Shown here: positions 1 to 11,827 of the stretch, one piece after another | How positions within the stretch are numbered: position 1 is the stretch's first letter | Layout of the letters: every line of letters starts with the position of its first letter | NCBI GenBank assembly: GCA_943736015.1 | Contig: OX031057.1 | Location: 61,400,001 to 61,464,000 of the forward strand | Source: Tridacna crocea | Taxonomy: Eukaryota > Mollusca > Bivalvia > Cardiida > Cardiidae | Length of the DNA: 64,000 nt | Reading direction: 5' to 3' | Notes under the pieces: model-generated | Databases searched by the model: none | What the model was told of the DNA's origin: nothing | Seen by the model: the letters and a program-made list of their open reading frames with translations, nothing else | Program-made: the position numbers and the translations under genes

Positions 1-149
1 CAAAAATATAAAATTCAGAAGCAACTGGTTGCTGTTGCGGAAACTTTTTCCGATAAAAAAATCTTGTTCTTGTTTGAAGAATTTAGAAGTAGGCCATAAA
101 GATACAATAAGATGTAAGAATAACTAAAAATCAGTTTTTTTCTTTGATA

Positions 150-278
150 GGGTAGAAAACATTGTGGGAAAAGGAGAAAATGCTGGTAACCTGCATTTCT
201 CCTTTCCTCATATTATTTTCAAAAGCCTTCTCTTTCAGGGGTGTTAATAAAAGGCGTCATTGTGTGGTAAAAGGTTAA
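150..278. mobile_element. Decayed MITE relic built into every satellite unit
   Basis: The segment from ggtagaaaac to the TTAA at 275-278 aligns with the reverse complement of the intact MITE at 42668-42888. Shared blocks in order are gggtagaaaac, ggaaaaggagaaaatgctgg, a degenerate return arm (gcatttctccttt), ttttcaaaag, ctttcaggggtg and a terminal ggtaaaaggttaa that matches the MITE's ggtaatgggttaa end. The two arms still form an imperfect hairpin at about 171-206. I could not identify the other terminus, so the relic is truncated or more eroded on its left side. It recurs in every unit. Confidence 0.75.
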
Positions 279-313
279 TAAGAATAAACAGATATCCCCC
301 CCTTTCCCATCAG

Positions 314-436
314 CCAATCAAATCTCTTCCCTCTCTGAAATTATCCAATCAGAGAAGCTTTAAGGAAATCAGAATGGGAACCAAGAGCCAAAATCAGAAT
401 GGGAACCAACAGCCAATCAGATATTCAACAGCCAAT
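314..436 (+). promoter_or_regulatory. Cluster of four CCAAT boxes in the satellite unit
   Basis: CCAAT pentamers, each followed by CA, lie at 314-318, 345-349, 413-417 and 432-436, all on the + strand. Two imperfect 25-27 bp direct repeats (each with atcagaatgggaacca) lie between the second and third. CCAAT followed by CAG fits the NF-Y site consensus. The cluster stands about 70 bp upstream of a TATA-like box. Promoter activity is inference; the cluster itself is plain in the sequence and recurs in each unit. Confidence 0.45.
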
Positions 437-461
437 CAGAGAGCTTCAAAATCGCTCCAAA

Positions 462-471
462 ATGGCGCCAT
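462..471. other. 10-bp palindrome ATGGCGCCAT
   Basis: A perfect 10-bp palindrome centred on GGCGCC lies between the CCAAT cluster and the TATA-like box. It is one of the few GC-rich spots in the unit. It is kept in nearly all units; exceptions are units 14 (ttggcgcc) and 25 (ggcacc). It could be a protein-binding site, but that is not shown by the sequence. Confidence 0.5.
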
Positions 472-503
472 AATTTATCGAAAAAAACAGTGAAAAAAAA
501 CGG

Positions 504-511
504 CATAAAAG
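504..511 (+). promoter_or_regulatory. TATA-like box CATAAAAG
   Basis: CATAAAAG sits 68 bp after the last CCAAT box, a spacing plausible for a Pol II core promoter. An AATAAA lies about 240 bp further on. A short non-coding transcript from each unit is possible but unproven. Confidence 0.35.
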
Positions 512-704
512 TGGATTTAAAGTCTTCTTTAAAGGCTGCTGTGCAGTCCTTGGCGAACTGCCAGGCATGCACCATCCACACATGCCAGATTTCACTGAAA
601 ATGGGCAAACATTTAAGAAAATAGGGGCGCAGCAGACCTTGTATGGTCTTTTCAAGCCCCTTGCAAGAATGCAAGAATTACTTCCCTTAGACCCTCGATG
701 CAAG

Positions 705-713
705 CCCCCCCCC
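705..713. repeat. Variable poly-C tract within the satellite unit
   Basis: An uninterrupted C run of 9 in this unit. At the equivalent place the run is 8 to 13 C elsewhere. In units 6, 7, 9, 10, 12 and 15 it is preceded by CCAT and shortened to 7-8 C. In unit 2 it is 12 C followed by G. Replication slippage, or sequencing error at a homopolymer, explains most of the 1-4 bp differences in unit length and shifts every apparent reading frame across it. Confidence 0.9.
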
Positions 714-751
714 AAGCACTTCACTGGATTCGCTTTTCTAACTCAGCCCAC

Positions 752-757
752 AATAAA
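752..757 (+). promoter_or_regulatory. Canonical AATAAA polyadenylation hexamer in the unit
   Basis: AATAAA occurs in the context ccacaataaatgctgcac, about 240 bp downstream of the TATA-like box and on the same strand. It could end a short satellite transcript, but in AT-rich DNA the hexamer is also expected by chance. Confidence 0.3.
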
Positions 758-810
758 TGCTGCACATTGAAACTTTCAATAAGCCAAAGTGATCAATGTA
801 CAGTGTAAAA

Positions 811-1687
811 AAAGCCCCAGAAATTAATGCAACAAATGGCTAAAAAAAGACTGAAAACTCTTTTTGTTGCTTCCTATTGCATATATCAAACAAAGGCAAC
901 TGAAGTGTAATTTTTCTAATCTCTTCAAACCGCAACAAGAAACCCAGTTACGTTGACTACAGTCTCATATATGCCAGTTACGCTCATGCGAAAACCCCAG
1001 AAAATAATGTGACAAGTGGCTAAAAAAAGACTGAATGCTTCTTATTGCATAAATCAAACAAATGGAACAAAATTTTTAATGTATTTTTTTTTCCTCCAAT
1101 CTCTTTATACCATAAAGACAAGTCTATTTATGTTGACTACGGTCTCAAAGGTGCCGGTTACGTATCCGTGAAAACGCGAAAAATCGACTTACGGAACAGT
1201 TCATAGCAGATGACACCTGTTGCTTGATAGGTCAAATATAGGGAACTTAATTTCTAATATCTGTTTTTTACTCCTCTAGCCTTTTTTTACCGTGACAACA
1301 AACCCATTTAGGTTGTCTATTGTCTCGCAGGTGCCAGTTACGTACCCGCGAAAACATGAAAAATCGACTTACGGAACATTTTATAGCAGACGACAACTGT
1401 TGCTTAAAGTCAATTATAGGGATTTTTCTATTTTTTCTTTTTCATTTTCTCTCACTAGGGCCAATGATTTGGTTACGATGACCATCTCACCCATACTTGA
1501 CTGATACGTGCTGCGCATAAAATCGTAAAATCAACTTTGACATTTTCGGAGGCAACTGATACCTGTTAAACAAATCAAAGAAAGGTAATCAAAATTTTTC
1601 CCTGTTTTCTTACCAGGGTCATGAAAACATTAAACCAATTTTGACGACCGTGCGAGTCAAAAGTCAATTTTATGTTTAATCGCTGCG
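811..1687. repeat. Block of five to six diverged 160-180 bp monomers inside the unit
   Basis: Related phrases recur at near-constant spacing. gttgactac is at 952 and 1132, gttgtctat at 1312, gttacgatgacc at 1472 and a tgacgacc variant at about 1642. The phrases ccccagaaattaatg (near 815) and ccccagaaaataatg (near 994) are also 180 bp apart. Cores such as gccagttacg, gcgaaaa, atcgacttacggaac and ctgttgctt repeat between monomers. The last monomer runs across the unit boundary into about the first 90 bp of the next unit. The 1.69-kb unit is thus an older, short-monomer satellite frozen into a longer repeat. Confidence 0.8.
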
Positions 1688-3380
1688 CAAAAATATAAAA
1701 TTCAGAAGCAACTGGTTGCTGTTGCGGAAACTTTTTCTGATAAAAAAATCTTGTTCTTGTTTGAAGAATTTAGAAGTAGGCCATAAAGATACAATAAGAT
1801 GTAAGAATAACTAAAAATCAGTTTTTTTCTTTGATAGGGTAGAAAACATTGTGGGAAAAGGAGAAAATGCTGGTAACCTGCATTTCTCCTTTCCTCAGAT
1901 TATTTTCAAAAGCCTTCTCTTTCAGGGGTGTTAATAAAAGGCGTCATTGTGTGGTAAAAGGTTAATAAGAATAAACAGATATCCCCCCCTTTCCCATCAG
2001 CCAATCAAATCTCTTCCCTCTCTGAAATTTTCCAATCAGAGAAGCTTTAAGGAAATCAGAATGGGAACCAAGAGCCAAAATCAGAATGGGAACCAACAGC
2101 CAATCAGATATTCAACAGCCAATCAGAGAGCTTCAAAATCGCTCCAAAATGGCGCCATAATTTATCGAAAAAAACAGTGAAAAAAAAACGGCATAAAAGT
2201 GGATTTAAAGTCTTCTTTAAAGGCTGCTGTGCAGTCCTTGGCGAACTGCCAGGCATGCACCATCCACACATGCCAGATTTCACTGAAAATGGGCAAACAT
2301 TTAAGAAAATAGGGGCGCAGCAGACCTCGTTATGGTCTTTTGAAGCCCCTTGCAAGAATGCAAGAATTACTTCCCTTAGACCCTCGATGCAAGCCCCCCC
2401 CCCCCGAAGCACTTCACTGGATTCGCTTTTCTAACTCAGCCCACAATAAATGCTGCACATTGAAACTTTCAATAAGCCAAAGTGATCAATGTACAGTGTA
2501 AAAAAAGCCCCAGAAATTAATGCAACAAATGGCTAAAAAAAGACTGAAAACTCTTTTTGTTGCTTCCTATTGCATATATCAAACAAAGGCAACTGAAGTG
2601 TAATTTTTCTAATCTCTTCAAACCGCAACAAGAAACCCAGTTACGTTGACTACAGTCTCATATATGCCAGTTACGCTCATGCAAAAACCCCAGAAAATAA
2701 TGTGACAAGTGGCTAAAAAAAGACTGAATGCTTCTTATTGCATAAATCAAACAAATGGAACAAAATTTTTAATGTATATTTTTTTCCTCCAATCTCTTTA
2801 TACCATAAAGACAAGTCTATTTATGTTGACTACGGTCTCAAAGGTGCCGGTTACGTATCCGTGAAAACGCGAAAAATCGACTTACGGAACAGTTCATAGC
2901 AGATGACACCTGTTGCTTGATAGGTCAAATATAGGGAACTTAATTTCTAATATCTGTTTTTTACTCCTCTAGCCTTTTTTTACCGTGACAACAAACCCAT
3001 TTAGGTTGTCTATTGTCTCGCAGGTGCCAGTTACGTACCCGCGAAAACATGAAAAATCGACTTACGGAACATTTTATAGCAGACGACAACTGTTGCTTAA
3101 ACTCAATTATAGGGATTTTTCTATTTTTTCTTTTTCATTTTCTCTCACTAGGGCCAATGATTTGGTTACGATGACCATCTCACCCATACTTGACTGATAC
3201 GTGCTGCGCATAAAATCGTAAAATCAACTTTGACATTTTCGGAGGCAACTGATACCTGTTAAACAAATCAAAGAAAGGTAATCAAAATTTTTCCCTGTTT
3301 TCTTACCAGGGTCATGAAAACATTAAACCAATTTTGACGACCATGCGAGTCAAAAGTCAATTTTATGTTTAATCGCTGCG
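1688..3380. repeat. Satellite unit 2
   Basis: 1693 bp, the longest unit. Marks: ctttttctga, gaaattttcc, cagacctcgttatgg, a C12 tract ended by G, gctcatgcaaaaacc, aactcaatta and gaccatgcgag. Confidence 0.95.
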
Positions 3381-5068
3381 CAAAAATATAAAATTCAGAA
3401 GCAACTGGTTGCTGTTGCGGAAACTTTTTCCGATAAAAAAATCTTGTTCTTGTTTGAAGAATTTAGAAGTAGGCCATAAAGATACAATAAGATGTAAGAA
3501 TAACTAAAAATCAGTTTTTTTCTTTGATAGGGTAGAAAACATTGTGGGAAAAGGAGAAAATGCTGGTAACCTGCATTTCTCCTTTCCTCAGATTATTTTC
3601 AAAAGCCTTCTCTTTCAGGGGTGTTAATAAAAGGCGTCATTGTGTGGTAAAAGGTTAATAAGAATAAACAGATATCCCCCCCTTTCCCATCAGCCAATCA
3701 AATCTCTTCCCTCTCTGAAATTATCCAATCAGAGAAGCTTTAAGGAAATCAGAATGGGAACCAAGAGCCAAAATCAGAATGGGAACCAACAGCCAATCAG
3801 ATATTCAACAGCCAATCAGAGAGCTTCAAAATCGCTCCAAAATGGCGCCATAATTTATCGAAAAAAACAGTGAAAAAAAACGGCATAAAAGTGGATTTAA
3901 AGTCTTCTTTAAAGGCTGCTGTGCAGTCCTTGGCGAACTGCCAGGCATGCACCATCCACACATGCCAGATTTCACTGAAAATGGGCAAACATTTAAGAAA
4001 ATAGGGGCGCAGCAGACCTTGTTATGGTCTTTTGAAGCCCCTTGCAAGAATGCAAGAATTACTTCCCTTAGACCCTCGATGCAAGCCCCCCCCCAAGCAC
4101 TTCACTGGATTCGCTTTTCTAACTCAGCCCACAATAAATGCTGCACATTGAAACTTTCAATAAGCCAAAGTGATCAATGTACAGTGTAAAAAAAGGCCCA
4201 GAAATTAATGCAACAAATGGCTAAAAAAAGACTGAAAACTCTTTTTGTTGCTTCCTATTGCATATATCAAACAAAGGCAACTGAAGTGTAATTTTTCTAA
4301 TCTCTTCAAACCGCAACAAGAAACCCAGTTACGTTGACTACAGTCTCATATATGCCAGTTACGCTCATGCGAAAACCCCAGAAAATAATGTGACAAGTGG
4401 CTAAAAAAAGACTGAATGCTTCTTATTGCATAAATCAAACAAATGGAACAAAATTTTTAATGTATATTTTTTTCCTCCAATCTCTTTATACCATAAAGAC
4501 AAGTCTATTTATGTTGACTACGGTCTCAAAGGTGCCGGTTACGTATCCGTGAAAACGCGAAAAATCGACTTACGGAACAGTTCATAGCAGATGACACCTG
4601 TTGCTTGATAGGTCAAATATAGGGAACTTAATTTCTAATATCTGTTTTTTACTCCTCTAGCCTTTTTTTACCGTGACAACAAACCCATTTAGGTTGTCTA
4701 TTGTCTCGCAGGTGCCAGTTACGTACCCGCGAAAACATGAAAAATCGACTTACGGAACATTTTATAGCAGACGACAACTGTTGCTTAAAGTCAATTATAG
4801 GGATTTTTCTATTTTTTCTTTTTCATTTTCTCTCACTAGGGCCAATGATTTGGTTACGATGACCATCTCACCCATACTTGACTGATACGTGCTGCGCATA
4901 AAATCGTAAAATCAACTTTGACATTTTCGGAGGCAACTGATACCTGTTAAACAAATCAAAGAAAGGTAATCAAAATTTTTCCCTGTTTTCTTACCAGGGT
5001 CATGAAAACATTAAACCAATTTTGACGACCGTGCGAGTCAAAAGTCAATTTTATGTTTAATCGCTGCG
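3381..5068. repeat. Satellite unit 3
   Basis: 1688 bp, near the common form, with a C9 tract. Its one private mark is aaaaggcccag in place of aaaagccccag near 4193. Confidence 0.95.
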
Positions 5069-6756
5069 CAAAAATATAAAATTCAGAAGCAACTGGTTGC
5101 TGTTGCGGAAACTTTTTCCGATAAAAAAATCTTGTTCTTGTTTGAAGAATTTAGAAGTAGGCCATAAAGATACAATAAGATGTAAGAATAACTAAAAATC
5201 AGTTTTTTTCTTTGATAGGGTAGAAAACATTGTGGGAAAAGGAGAAAATGCTGGTAACCTGCATTTCTCCTTTCCTCAGATTATTTTCAAAAGCCTTCTC
5301 TTTCAGGGGTGTTAATAAAAGGCGTCATTGTGTGGTAAAAGGTTAATAAGAATAAACAGATATCCCCCCTTTCCCATCAGCCAATCAAATCTCTTCCCTC
5401 TCTGAAATTATCCAATTAGAGAAGCTTTAAGGAAATCAGAATGGGAACCAAGAGCCAAAATCAGAATGGGAACCAACAGCCAATCAGATATTCAACAGCC
5501 AATCAGAGAGCTTCAAAATCGCTCCAAAATGGCGCCATAATTTATCGAAAAAAACAGTGAAAAAAAACGGCATAAAAGTGGATTTAAAGTCTTCTTTAAA
5601 GGCTGCTGTGCAGTCCTTGGCGAACTGCCAGGCATGCACCATCCACACATGCCAGATTTCACTGAAAATGGGCAAACATTTAAGAAAATAGGGGCGCAGC
5701 AGACCTTGTTATGGTCTTTTGAAGCCCCTTGCAAGAATGCAAGAATTACTTCCCTTAGACCCTCGATGCAAGCCCCCCCCCCAAGCACTTCACTGGATTC
5801 GCTTTTCTAACTCAGCCCACAATAAATGCTGCACATTGAAACTTTCAATAAGCCAAAGTGATCAATGTACAGTGTAAAAAAAGCCCCAGAAATTAATGCA
5901 ACAAATGGCTAAAAAAAGACTGAAAACTCTTTTTGTTGCTTCCTATTGCATATATCAAACAAAGGCAACTGAAGTGTAATTTTTCTAATCTCTTCAAACC
6001 GCAACAAGAAACCCAGTTACGTTGACTACAGTCTCATATATGCCAGTTACGCTCATGCGAAAACCCCAGAAAATAATGTGACAAGTGGCTAAAAAAAGAC
6101 TGAATGCTTCTTATTGCATAAATCAAACAAATGGAACAAAATTTTTAATGTATATTTTTTTCCTCCAATCTCTTTATACCATAAAGACAAGTCTATTTAT
6201 GTTGACTACGGTCTCAAAGGTGCCGGTTACGTATCCGTGAAAACGCGAAAAATCGACTTACGGAACAGTTCATAGCAGATGACACCTGTTGCTTGATAGG
6301 TCAAATATAGGGAACTTAATTTCTAATATCTGTTTTTTACTCCTCTAGCCTTTTTTTACCGTGACAACAAACCCATTTAGGTTGTCTATTGTCTCGCAGG
6401 TGCCAGTTACGTACCCGCGAAAACATGAAAAATCGACTTACGGAACATTTTATAGCAGATGACAACTGTTGCTTAAAGTCAATTATAGGGATTTTTCTAT
6501 TTTTTCTTTTTCATTTTCTCTCACTAGGGCCAATGATTTGGTTACGATGACCATCTCACCCATACTTGACTGATACGTGCTGCGCATAAAATCGTAAAAT
6601 CAACTTTGACATTTTCGGAGGCAACTGATACCTGTTAAACAAATCAAAGAAAGGTAATCAAAATTTTTCCCTGTTTTCTTACCAGGGTCATGAAAACATT
6701 AAACCAATTTTGACGACCGTGCAAGTCAAAAGTCAATTTTATGTTTAATCGCTGCG
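5069..6756. repeat. Satellite unit 4
   Basis: 1688 bp. Marks: six instead of seven C after gatat, ccaattagag in the second CCAAT box context, gcagatgacaactg, and gtgcaagtc near the end, which is shared with units 7, 10, 12 and 15. Confidence 0.95.
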
Positions 6757-8445
6757 CAAAAATATAAAATTCAGAAGCAACTGGTTGCTGTTGCGGAAAC
6801 TTTTTCCGATAAAAAAATCTTGTTCTTGTTTGAAGAATTTAGAAGTAGGCCATAAAGATACAATAAGATGTAAGAATAACTAAAAATCAGTTTTTTTCTT
6901 TGATAGGGTAGAAAACATTGTGGGAAAAGGAGAAAATGCTGGTAACCTGCATTTCTCCTTTCCTCAGATTATTTTCAAAAGCCTTCTCTTTCAGGGGTGT
7001 TAATAAAAGGCGTCATTGTGTGGTAAAAGGTTAATAAGAATAAACAGATATCCCCCCCTTTCCCATCAGCCAATCAAATCTCTTCCCTCTCTGAAATTAT
7101 CCAATCAGAGAAGCTTTAAGGAAATCAGAATGGGAACCAAGAGCCAAAATCAGAATGGGAACCAACAGCCAATCAGATATTCAACAGCCAATCAGAGAGC
7201 TTCAAAATCGCTCCAAAATGGCGCCATAATTTATCGAAAAAAACAGTGAAAAAAAACGGCATAAAAGTGGATTTAAAGTCTTCTTTAAAGGCTGCTGTGC
7301 AGTCCTTGGCGAACTGCCAGGCATGCACCATCCACACATGCCAGATTTCACTGAAAATGGGCAAACATTTAAGAAAAAAGGGGCGCAGCAGACCTTGTTA
7401 TGGTCTTTTCAAGCCCCTTGCAAGAATGCAAGAATTACTTCCCTTAGACCCTCGATGCAAGCCCCCCCCCCAAGCACTTCACTGGATTCGCTTTTCTAAC
7501 TCAGCCCACAATAAATGCTGCACATTGAAACTTTCAATAAGCCAAAGTGATCAATGTACAGTGTAAAAAAAGCCCCAGAAATTAATGCAACAAATGGCTA
7601 AAAAAAGACTGAAAACTCTTTTTGTTGCTTCCTATTGCATATATCAAACAAAGGCAACTGAAGTGTAATTTTTCTAATCTCTTCAAACCGCAACAAGAAA
7701 CCCAGTTACGTTGACTACAGTCTCATATATGCCAGTTACGCTCATGCGAAAACCCCAGAAAATAATGTGACAAGTGGCTAAAAAAAGACTGAATGCTTCT
7801 TATTGCATAAATCAAACAAATGGAACAAAATTTTTAATGTATATTTTTTTCCTCCAATCTCTTTATACCATAAAGACAAGTCTATTTATGTTGACTACGG
7901 TCTCAAAGGTGCCGGTTACGTATCCGTGAAAACGCGAAAAATCGACTTACGGAACAGTTCATAGCAGATGACACCTGTTGCTTGATAGGTCAAATATAGG
8001 GAACTTAATTTCTAATATCTGTTTTTTACTCCTCTAGCCTTTTTTTACCGTGACAACAAACCCATTTAGGTTGTCTATTGTCTCGCAGGTGCCAGTTACG
8101 TACCCGCGAAAACATGAAAAATCGACTTACGGAACATTTTATAGCAGACGACAACTGTTGCTTAAAGTCAATTATAGGGATTTTTCTATTTTTTCTTTTT
8201 CATTTTCTCTCACTAGGGCCAATGATTTGGTTACGATGACCATCTCACCCATACTTGACTGATACGTGCTGCGCATAAAATCGTAAAATCAACTTTGACA
8301 TTTTCGGAGGCAACTGATACCTGTTAAACAAATCAAAGAAAGGTAATCAAAATTTTTCCCTGTTTTCTTACCAGGGTCATGAAAACATTAAACCAATTTT
8401 GACGACCGTGCGAGTCAAAAGTCAATTTTATGTTTAATCGCTGCG
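6757..8445. repeat. Satellite unit 5
   Basis: 1689 bp. Marks: aagaaaaaagggg in place of aagaaaatagggg near 7375, tcttttcaag, and a C10 tract. Confidence 0.95.
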
Positions 8446-10136
8446 CAAAAATATAAAATTCAGAAGCAACTGGTTGCTGTTGCGGAAACTTTTTCCGATA
8501 AAAAAATCTTGTTCTTGTTTGAAGAATTTAGAAGTAGGCCATAAAGATACAATAAGATGTAAGAATAACTAAAAATCAGTTTTTTTCTTTGATAGGGTAG
8601 AAAACATTGTGGGAAAAGGAGAAAATGCTGGTAACCTGCATTTCTCCTTTCCTCAGATTATTTTCAAAAGCCTTCTCTTTCAGGGGTGTTAATAAAAGGC
8701 GTCATTGTGTGGTAAAAGGTTAATAAGAATAAACAGATATCCCCCCCTTTCCCATCAGCCAATCAAATCTCTTCCCTCTCTGAAATTATCCAATCAGAGA
8801 AGCTTTAAGGAAATCAGAATGGGAACCAAGAGCCAAAATCAGAATGGGAACCAACAGCCAATCAGATATTCAACAGCCAATCAGAGAGCTTCAAAATCGC
8901 TCCAAAATGGCGCCATAATTTATCGAAAAAAACAGTGAAAAAAAACGGCATAAAAGTGGATTTAAAGTCTTCTTTAAAGGCTGCTGTGCAGTCCTTGGCG
9001 AACTGCCAGGCATGCACCATCCACACATGCCAGATTTCACTGAAAATGGGCAAACATTTAAGAAAATAGGGGCGCAGCAGACCTTGTTATGGTCTTTTGA
9101 AGCCCCTTGCAAGAATGCAAGAATTACTTCCCTTAGACCCTCGATGCAAGCCATCCCCCCCCAAGCACTTCACTGGATTCGCTTTTCTAACTCAGCCCAC
9201 AATAAATGCTGCACATTGAAACTTTCAATAAGCCAAAGTGATCAATGTACAGTGTAAAAAAAGCCCCAGAAATTAATGCAACAAATGGCTAAAAAAAGAC
9301 TGAAAACTCTTTTTGTTGCTTCCTATTGCATATATCAAACAAAGGCAACTGAAGTGTAATTTTTCTAATCTCTTCAAACCGCAACAAGAAACCCAGTTAC
9401 GTTGACTACAGTCTCATATATGCCAGTTACGCTCATGCGAAAACCCCAGAAAATAATGTGACAAGTGGCTAAAAAAAGACTGAATGCTTCTTATTGCATA
9501 AATCAAACAAATGGAACAAAATTTTTAATGTATATTTTTTTCCTCCAATCTCTTTATACCATAAAGACAAGTCTATTTATGTTGACTACGGTCTCAAAGG
9601 TGCCGGTTACGTATCCGTGAAAACGCGAAAAATCGACTTACGGAACAGTTCATAGCAGATGACACCTGTTGCTTGATAGGTCAAATATAGGGAACTTAAT
9701 TTCTAATATCTGTTTTTTACTCCTCTAGCCTTTTTTTACCGTGACAACAAACCCATTTAGGTTGTCTATTGTCTCGCAGGTGCCAGTTACGTACCCGCGA
9801 AAACATGAAAAATCGACTTACGGAACATTTTATAGCAGACGACAACTGTTGCTTAAAGTCAATTATAGGGATTTTTCTATTTTTTCTTTTTCATTTTCTC
9901 TCACTAGGGCCAATGATTTGGTTACGATGACCATCTCACCCATACTTGACTGATACGTGCTGCGCATAAAATCGTAAAATCAACTTTGACATTTTCGGAG
10001 GCAACTGATACCTGTTAAACAAATCAAAGAAAGGTAATCAAAATTTTTCCCTGTTTTCTTACCAGGGTCATGAAAACATTAAACCAATTTTGACGACCGT
10101 GCGAGTCAAAAGTCAATTTTATGTTTAATCGCTGCG
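8446..10136. repeat. Satellite unit 6 (first of trimer block A)
   Basis: 1691 bp. It has the CCAT-C8 form of the C tract and gtgcgagtc at the end. Its equivalent in the next three-unit block is unit 9. Confidence 0.95.
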
Positions 10137-11827
10137 CAAAAATATAAAATTCAGAAGCAACTGGTTGCTGTTGCGGAAACTTTTTCCGATAAAAAAATCT
10201 TGTTCTTGTTTGAAGAATTTAGAAGTAGGCCATAAAGATACAATAAGATGTAAGAATAACTAAAAATCAGTTTTTTTCTTTGATAGGGTAGAAAACATTG
10301 TGGGAAAAGGAGAAAATGCTGGTAACCTGCATTTCTCCTTTCCTCAGATTATTTTCAAAAGCCTTCTCTTTCAGGGGTGTTAATAAAAGGCGTCATTGTG
10401 TGGTAAAAGGTTAATAAGAATAAACAGATATCCCCCCCTTTCCCATCAGCCAATCAAATCTCTTCCCTCTCTGAAATTATCCAATCAGAGAAGCTTTAAG
10501 GAAATCAGAATGGGAACCAAGAGCCAAAATCAGAATGGGAACCAACAGCCAATCAGATATTCAACAGCCAATCAGAGAGCTTCAAAATCGCTCCAAAATG
10601 GCGCCATAATTTATCGAAAAAAACAGTGAAAAAAAACGGCATAAAAGTGGATTTAAAGTCTTCTTTAAAGGCTGCTGTGCAGTCCTTGGCGAACTGCCAG
10701 GCATGCACCATCCACACATGCCAGATTTCACTGAAAATGGGCAAACATTTAAGAAAATAGGGGCGCAGCAGACCTTGTTATGGTCTTTTGAAGCCCCTTG
10801 CAAGAATGCAAGAATTACTTCCCTTAGACCCTCGATGCAAGCCATCCCCCCCCAAGCACTTCACTGGATTCGCTTTTCTAACTCAGCCCACAATAAATGC
10901 TGCACATTGAAACTTTCAATAAGCCAAAGTGATCAATGTACAGTGTAAAAAAAGCCCCAGAAATTAATGCAACAAATGGCTAAAAAAAGACTGAAAACTC
11001 TTTTTGTTGCTTCCTATTGCATATATCAAACAAAGGCAACTGAAGTGTAATTTTTCTAATCTCTTCAAACCGCAACAAGAAACCCAGTTACGTTGACTAC
11101 AGTCTCATATATGCCAGTTACGCTCATGCGAAAACCCCAGAAAATAATGTGACAAGTGGCTAAAAAAAGACTGAATGCTTCTTATTGCATAAATCAAACA
11201 AATGGAACAAAATTTTTAATGTATATTTTTTTCCTCCAATCTCTTTATACCATAAAGACAAGTCTATTTATGTTGACTACGGTCTCAAAGGTGCCGGTTA
11301 CGTATCCGTGAAAACGCGAAAAATCGACTTACGGAACAGTTCATAGCAGATGACACCTGTTGCTTGATAGGTCAAATATAGGGAACTTAATTTCTAATAT
11401 CTGTTTTTTACTCCTCTAGCCTTTTTTTACCGTGACAACAAACCCATTTAGGTTGTCTATTGTCTCGCAGGTGCCAGTTACGTACCCGCGAAAACATGAA
11501 AAATCGACTTACGGAACATTTTATAGCAGACGACAACTGTTGCTTAAAGTCAATTATAGGGATTTTTCTATTTTTTCTTTTTCATTTCTTCTCACTAGGG
11601 CCAATGATTTGGTTACGATGACCATCTCACCCATACTTGACTGATACGTGCTGCGCATAAAATCGTAAAATCAACTTTGACATTTTCGGAGGCAACTGAT
11701 ACCTGTTAAACAAATCAAAGAAAGGTAATCAAAATTTTTCCCTGTTTTCTTACCAGGGTCATGAAAACATTAAACCAATTTTGACGACCGTGCAAGTCAA
11801 AAGTCAATTTTATGTTTAATCGCTGCG
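10137..11827. repeat. Satellite unit 7 (second of trimer block A)
   Basis: 1691 bp. CCAT-C8 tract, tttcatttcttctcac near 11580 and gtgcaagtc near 11792. The same combination is found in units 10, 12 and 15. Confidence 0.95.

Larger units (their letters stand above)
1..1687. repeat. Satellite unit 1 (reference unit for sub-features)
   Basis: A 1687-bp unit. Its own marks are cctcatatta (others have cctcagatta), ttgtatgg with one T lost, an uninterrupted T run after gta near 1081, and a C tract of 9. The sub-features at 150-1687 are annotated here once and recur at equivalent offsets in the other units. Confidence 0.95.

Noticed and set aside
260..493. A 77-codon open stretch repeated in nearly every unit
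   Set aside because: It has no ATG start (it opens with TTG), it is broken or extended by homopolymer changes between units, and its composition reflects the CCAAT repeats. Conservation is that of the whole satellite, not of a protein.
567..770. An ATG-started frame of about 67-106 codons (MHHPHMPDFTENG...) and opposing minus-strand frames
   Set aside because: Length and C-terminus change from unit to unit with the C tract and with single-base indels, and both strands are open equally. No known domain is visible. I treat it as chance coding potential in a satellite.
1292..1504. A 70-codon frame recurring at the same place in most units
   Set aside because: It begins with GTG in most units and lies within the 180-bp monomer block. 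It has no recognisable domain.
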